DNA from: an uncultured Prevotellaceae bacterium
GTDB lineage: Bacteria > Bacteroidota > Bacteroidia > Bacteroidales > Bacteroidaceae
Length of the DNA stretch: 64,000 nt
Direction: 5' to 3'
NCBI GenBank assembly: GCA_900318685.1
Contig: ONLL01000011.1
Coordinates: forward strand, 1 to 64,000
Made by a program: the position numbers and the translations under genes. Below the pieces are notes generated by a model. The model was not told where the DNA came from. It was given only the letters and a program-made list of their open reading frames with translations, and did no database searches. This document shows, piece by piece, positions 60,422 to 64,000 of this stretch. Positions within the stretch are counted from its first letter, which is position 1. Each line of letters begins with the position of its first letter.

Positions 60422-62020
60422 ATGAAAAAGATCTTTACGCGCATGATGGTGCTCACAGCAGCACTCACATTCTCAAGTGTCGCAATGACGGCTCAAGAGA
60501 CTGACTACACCAGCTACATCGTCAATGCCGACCTGACAGGCACCAACGGATGGAATGCCGACGGCACGAAGGGCATCGACGGCAGCGGCATCGTGAAGTG
60601 TGGCAACAATGCCGTCTTCGACTTCAGCCAGACCATTGCCAACCTGCCTGCAGGACAGTACAAGCTGACGGCCAAAGCCGCCTATCGCTACAGCGGCAGC
60701 GAGCAGGATGAGTACGATGCCATGCAGACCGATGCCGTGACCAAGAATGCCAAGCTCTATGCCACCGTGGGCGAGGAAACCGTCAGCACACTGGTGATGA
60801 ACCGTTACGATGGTGCCTCTACGACCGACTATGCCAACGGCAGCGGATCAGTGATGGTCAACGGACTCTACGTGCCCAATTCATCGAATGCCGTGAAGGC
60901 GTGGTTCGAAGCCGGACAGTATGTCAACGAAGTGACGTTCGACATGCCTGCTGACGGCAGCGTGACCATCGGCATCGCCAAGAGCGCTCAGCCCGAGGTG
61001 GGCGACTACACCGTGATCGGTCCCTGGACACTGACCCGTCTGGGCGACGTTCCTGGTGAGGCTCAGATCCTCGAGCAGACCATCGACCACGAACGTATGG
61101 CGGGACAGGGCTACACTCCCTCCATTGCCACCGTCGACTTCACCGCAGCCAAGGAGTTCCTGGGTGTCGATGTCCTGAACACCGGCATGCTCTACATCGA
61201 GAAGCCCAACGGCGAGCTCATCCTCTTCAATGCCAACAACGGTGCTGCTGACGGCTACGACGGATGGTTCAACGGCGAAGGCGCTCCCGAGAAGTGGGGA
61301 TCCAACACCAAGGTCTGCGTGAAGTTCTTCCAGGCCATTTCTGACGGAAAGTTCGAGATCTGCGACATGAACGGAGCCGACGAGGTGGGCAAGACCTATA
61401 CCGTAAAGTGGCAGCTCGTCAATGGCGAGAAGGCCGTTCGCTATACCATCAACGTCAACTTCATCCCCTATGTGCAGCCCGTCTATACACCCGAGATCAT
61501 CGGCGTAGTCGATGTCGACGTGACCATGAAGCCAGCCACTGCCTACGAAGGATCAACCGCTACGTTCGACGCAGCTGAGATTGCCACGATGCTGGGGCTG
61601 GGCAGCCTGGCCGATGCCGACGAATACATCGTCAACGTCACCGATGGCAACTTCGTCGACAACACCACCGACGGATGGCGCAATGCTGATGGCGACGCTG
61701 CCACCTGGGGCTCTTCAGCGGGCATGGTCTGCGTGAAGTGCAACAATCCTGCATCTGGCACCATCGACTATCTGGGAGCTATCGACGATACACACCAGGA
61801 GGGCGCCACCTACACTGCCAAGTGGGGCTTCGTCAATGCCGAGGAGAAGGCCGTAGTGCTCAGAGTCAACATCCTCTTCACCGATGGCGTGGCCGATGGC
61901 ATCGCAGCCGTTGAGGGCACCAGCGAACCCGTCCAGGTGTTCAACCTCGCTGGACAGAAGGTGGAGAAGGCCGTCAAGGGACTCTACATCGTCAATGGTC
62001 GAAAAGTCGTGATGAAGTAA
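60422..62020 (+). CDS. Secreted DUF4859-like protein with C-terminal sorting-type motif
   Basis: 532 residues. Signal peptide MKKIFTRMMVLTAALTFSSV ending near MTAQE. The N-terminal domain (about 27-210) looks like a carbohydrate-binding-type beta sandwich (LPAGQYKLTAKAAYRYSGSE). Two related domains follow, about 235-350 and 370-495: EFLGVDVLNTGMLYIEKPNG with YDGWFNGEG and EKWGSN, then MLGLGSLADADEYIVNV with DGWRNADGD and ATWGSS, as in DUF4859. The end VFNLAGQKVEKAVKGLYIVN plus GRKVVMK is the short C-terminal motif seen on many Prevotella surface proteins. Ligand unknown. Confidence 0.8.
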   Translation: MKKIFTRMMVLTAALTFSSVAMTAQETDYTSYIVNADLTGTNGWNADGTKGIDGSGIVKCGNNAVFDFSQTIANLPAGQYKLTAKAAYRYSGSEQDEYDAMQTDAVTKNAKLYATVGEETVSTLVMNRYDGASTTDYANGSGSVMVNGLYVPNSSNAVKAWFEAGQYVNEVTFDMPADGSVTIGIAKSAQPEVGDYTVIGPWTLTRLGDVPGEAQILEQTIDHERMAGQGYTPSIATVDFTAAKEFLGVDVLNTGMLYIEKPNGELILFNANNGAADGYDGWFNGEGAPEKWGSNTKVCVKFFQAISDGKFEICDMNGADEVGKTYTVKWQLVNGEKAVRYTINVNFIPYVQPVYTPEIIGVVDVDVTMKPATAYEGSTATFDAAEIATMLGLGSLADADEYIVNVTDGNFVDNTTDGWRNADGDAATWGSSAGMVCVKCNNPASGTIDYLGAIDDTHQEGATYTAKWGFVNAEEKAVVLRVNILFTDGVADGIAAVEGTSEPVQVFNLAGQKVEKAVKGLYIVNGRKVVMK

Positions 62021-62160
62021 TCGCCGCTTCCGTTTCACCCACCAACGCGCGCACTTACGCATAATAATAAATAATATTTATTTGGCAGTCAGCAACCACA
62101 CTGGCCGCAGGACAGTACCACTACCTCAGCAACCATTGTCTCTGCCAATAGGTCTGAAGT

Positions 62161-62192
62161 AACGAGGTCTCAACAGACCTCGTTCTTATTTG
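62161..62192 (+). terminator. Terminator of the DUF4859-like gene
   Basis: AACGAGGTCT pairs perfectly with AGACCTCGTT (62161-62184) around a CAAC loop, followed by CTTATTTG. Confidence 0.75.
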
Positions 62193-62210
62193 TTCGTCTG
62201 GCACGAACGA

Positions 62211-62244
62211 AAAGCGGTTGGGATTCTCACTCCCCAACCGCTTT
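62211..62244 (-). terminator. Terminator overlapping the terC stop codon
   Basis: AAAGCGGTTGGG at 62211-62222 pairs with CCCAACCGCTTT at 62233-62244; in the leftward transcript it ends CGCTTTTCG. The terC stop codon (62227-62229) is in the loop, so the last codons of terC form one arm. Confidence 0.55.
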
Positions 62245-63249
62245 CTCTTTCCGCTCCCTGCTCTTCGTCACCGCCACCGAGAGCAGCATCGAGCCCACGA
62301 GCATCACGAAGATAAACGCCAGCGACCATCCAGTCGGAATCTCTATGTGAGGCATGTTGATGTCCAGCCCCACCAGGCTCCCCAGCTCGTTCACATATTC
62401 GTTCATCGCCAGCAGCATCTTCACGCCCACGAAGATCAGGATGATGCCCAGCCCGTACTTCAGGTATGTGAAGTACTTCGCTATCGCAGCCAGCGCGAAA
62501 TACAGCGCACGCAGGCCCAGGATCGCGAAGATGTTCGACGTCAGCACAACGAACGGGTCACGGCTCACCGAGAACACCGCCGGTATCGAGTCCACCGCAA
62601 ACGCCACGTCCGACGTTTCAATCACGATCAGCGTGATAAACAGCGGCGTGGCCAGTATACGCCCGTTCACCTTCCGCTCGCGGATGAAGAAACGACCGCC
62701 ATACAGCTTGTCCGTCACTGGGAAGAACCGCTTAAACAGCCTCACAACGAAGTTGTTGCCCGGGTCGCCCTCCACCTCCGTGCCGTGCTTGAACATCTTC
62801 GTGCCCGTATACAGCAGGAACAGGCCAAACAAGCCCAGCACCCATTCAAAGCGCTCCACCATCGCCGCGCCGGCAAAGATGAAGATGCTGCGCAGCACCA
62901 GTGCGCCGAAGATGCCCCAGAACAGAATCTCATGCTGGTATTTCCGCGGGATGCCGAAGTAAGCGAACAGCATCAGGAAGACAAACAAGTTGTCCATCGA
63001 CAGCGACTTCTCTATCAGGTAGCCTGCCAGAAACTCCGTCGCCATCTCCTCGTTGTTCTCCGGATAGAACAGGTAGATGCCCAGGCAGAACAGCAGCGAC
63101 ACCCCTATCCATACGCCCGTCATCTTCAGGGCCTCGCCTATGCTCACCTCATGCTGTCCCTTCCTTCCAAACATCTTCAGGTCGGCCACCAGCATTGCCA
63201 GCACCAGCACGTAGAACACTATCCAGGCCCAAAGTGGCAAAATACTCAT
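62227..63249 (-). CDS. TerC-family membrane protein (Alx-like metal exporter)
   Basis: 340 residues, about eight to nine membrane helices. Family motifs: LIEKSLSMDNLFVFLMLFAY with the key Asp, the second repeat LIVIETSDVAFAVDSIPAVF, and SNIFAILGLRALYFAL. Members such as Alx and YkoY export Mn2+ or help metallate exported enzymes. MntP, another manganese exporter family, is also in this window. No riboswitch is visible in the 29 bp to the next gene, which is probably cotranscribed upstream. Confidence 0.92.
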   Translation of the reverse strand: MSILPLWAWIVFYVLVLAMLVADLKMFGRKGQHEVSIGEALKMTGVWIGVSLLFCLGIYLFYPENNEEMATEFLAGYLIEKSLSMDNLFVFLMLFAYFGIPRKYQHEILFWGIFGALVLRSIFIFAGAAMVERFEWVLGLFGLFLLYTGTKMFKHGTEVEGDPGNNFVVRLFKRFFPVTDKLYGGRFFIRERKVNGRILATPLFITLIVIETSDVAFAVDSIPAVFSVSRDPFVVLTSNIFAILGLRALYFALAAIAKYFTYLKYGLGIILIFVGVKMLLAMNEYVNELGSLVGLDINMPHIEIPTGWSLAFIFVMLVGSMLLSVAVTKSRERKEKAVGE

Positions 63250-63262
63250 CTCAATTCAAAAA

Positions 63263-63297
63263 TCTCAAATCTCAACTCTCAAATCTCAACTCTCAAA
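63263..63297. repeat. Heptamer repeat tract running into the end of the carbamoyltransferase gene
   Basis: TCTCAAA TCTCAAC TCTCAAA TCTCAAC TCTCAAA, five 7-mers in register. On the minus strand part of the tract encodes the last residues (LRVEI) and the stop of the carbamoyltransferase. Confidence 0.7.
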
Positions 63298-64000
63298 TCC
63301 TCCAGGATCCTTTTCAGCACCACCGAGCAGCTTATCTCGCGGTTCGCGGCCTCAGGAATCACCAGCGAGTTCGGGCTCTCTATCACGTCATCCGTCACAA
63401 TGAGGTTGCGGCGCACCGGCAGACAGTGCATGAACTTCGCGTCGTTCGTCCACGACATATGCTCCGTGTCCACCGTCCACGAGCGGTCCTCACACGTTAT
63501 CTTGCCGTAGTCCCCAGCGTTCGTCACGCCCGGGTTGCTCCAGTTCTTCGCATAGATGAAGTCAGCGCCCTCAAATGCCTTCCGCTGGTCATATTCCACC
63601 CTGGCGCCGCCCGTGAACCTCGGGTCCAGCTCATATCCCCTCGGGTGCGTGATCACCAGGTCGATGTCCTTGTCCGCCGTCATCCACTGCGCGAAGCTGT
63701 TAGGCACAGCCTGTGGCAGCGCGCGGCAGTGTGGCGCCCAAGTCAGCACCACGCGGGCCTTCCGTCCCTCCTTGCTGCTGTCGAAGTGCTCCTTGATCGT
63801 GATCAGGTCGGCAAACGCCTGCAGCGGGTGCACCGTCGCCGTCTCCATTGCGAACACCGGGCGTCCGCTGTATCTGATAAACTGCTGCAGCACCGTCTCC
63901 GCATAGTCATAGCCGCGGTCCTTCAGTCCTGCAAACGACCTCACGCCTATCACGTCGCAGTAGCAGCCCATCACCGGTATCGCCTCCAGCAGGTGCTCGC
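63279..64000 (-). CDS. argF': N-succinylornithine/N-acetylornithine-type carbamoyltransferase, C-terminal part
   Basis: The frame is open to the right edge, so the N-terminal about 80 residues are outside the window. Visible motifs: HPLQAFADLITIKEH (carbamoyl phosphate/substrate site), TWAPHCRALPQAVPNSFAQW, and KFMHCLPVRRNLIVTDDVI, the loop and Cys-Leu-Pro motif of the N-acylated-ornithine transcarbamylases of Bacteroidetes and Xanthomonas rather than ordinary OTCase. It would act in arginine synthesis on N-succinylornithine, as in Bacteroides; the residue that decides succinyl or acetyl lies off the window. Confidence 0.88.
   Translation of the reverse strand, partial: EHLLEAIPVMGCYCDVIGVRSFAGLKDRGYDYAETVLQQFIRYSGRPVFAMETATVHPLQAFADLITIKEHFDSSKEGRKARVVLTWAPHCRALPQAVPNSFAQWMTADKDIDLVITHPRGYELDPRFTGGARVEYDQRKAFEGADFIYAKNWSNPGVTNAGDYGKITCEDRSWTVDTEHMSWTNDAKFMHCLPVRRNLIVTDDVIESPNSLVIPEAANREISCSVVLKRILEDLRVEI

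Overview
The window comes from a Bacteroidota chromosome, most likely a Prevotella-like member of the Bacteroidales. The evidence is the repeated promoter pattern TTTG/TTG - 19 to 20 nt - TAnnTTTG, weak or absent Shine-Dalgarno sequences, and the gene content: a Mfa2-type fimbrillin lipoprotein, a PorT-family barrel, a CarboxypepD_reg outer-membrane receptor, dipeptidyl peptidase III, an N-succinylornithine-type carbamoyltransferase and a DUF4859-like secreted protein. Species cannot be fixed from the sequence. No rRNA or convincing complete tRNA gene was found.

Layout. 1-2.5 kb: the right part of an integrated phage-like or mobile element. Small leftward genes face a rightward HTH repressor, with face-to-face promoters and paired operator-like repeats between them and a structured leader further left. 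2.6-5.05 kb: a small palindromic element (MITE) split by an intact IS1634-type insertion sequence with an unusually long 66-bp target duplication, then a GC-rich palindrome and a 22-nt tandem array. 5.07-8.7 kb (minus): araC-type regulator, DPP III, AlkD-like protein, MntP. 8.9-16.7 kb (plus): purU-hisHAF-hisIE-ftsE-like-lysC-lysA-unknown. 16.8-26 kb (plus): ECF sigma factor, phoH, purC, menG, aroE, TPM protein, lemA, purM, dnaB. 26-30.3 kb (minus): trpS, esterase, beta-propeller lipoprotein, patatin. 30.4-33.8 kb: rhaM, a BadF-type kinase, Mfa2-like lipoprotein, DEAD-box helicase. 33.8-41.3 kb: repeat-rich accessory region holding one outer-membrane receptor and one membrane-bound regulator, bracketed by two copies of a putative structured-RNA element and ending in a second copy of the MITE split by a decayed IS4-type element. 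41.3-45.2 kb (minus): tatA-tatC-polyferredoxin-aldo/keto reductase. 45.3-54.7 kb: TPR protein, RluA, a membrane peptide, HD protein, menA, nuclease-like protein, POT transporter, PorT-like barrel, LysM protein, GNAT. 54.8-64 kb: a second primary-type sigma factor, metallophosphoesterase, an AAA+ ATPase / unknown / sigma-like trio, a secreted DUF4859-like protein, TerC and the carbamoyltransferase.

How the genes fit together. Several biosynthetic groups are visible: the late histidine pathway, the aspartate/lysine branch, purine steps (purC, purM, purU), and menaquinone (menA, menG). The Tat translocase genes sit with a polyferredoxin and a twin-arginine Fe-S aldo/keto reductase, which suggests a dedicated exported redox system.

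The most unusual feature is a set of intergenic tandem arrays (five long ones and one short one) that all keep an exact 22-nt period although their unit sequences differ. Two of the unit families recur in or beside a dispersed element that has its own promoter and two conserved hairpins. A second dispersed simple-repeat class has a 7-nt period. All calls are from reading the sequence; no database search was possible.
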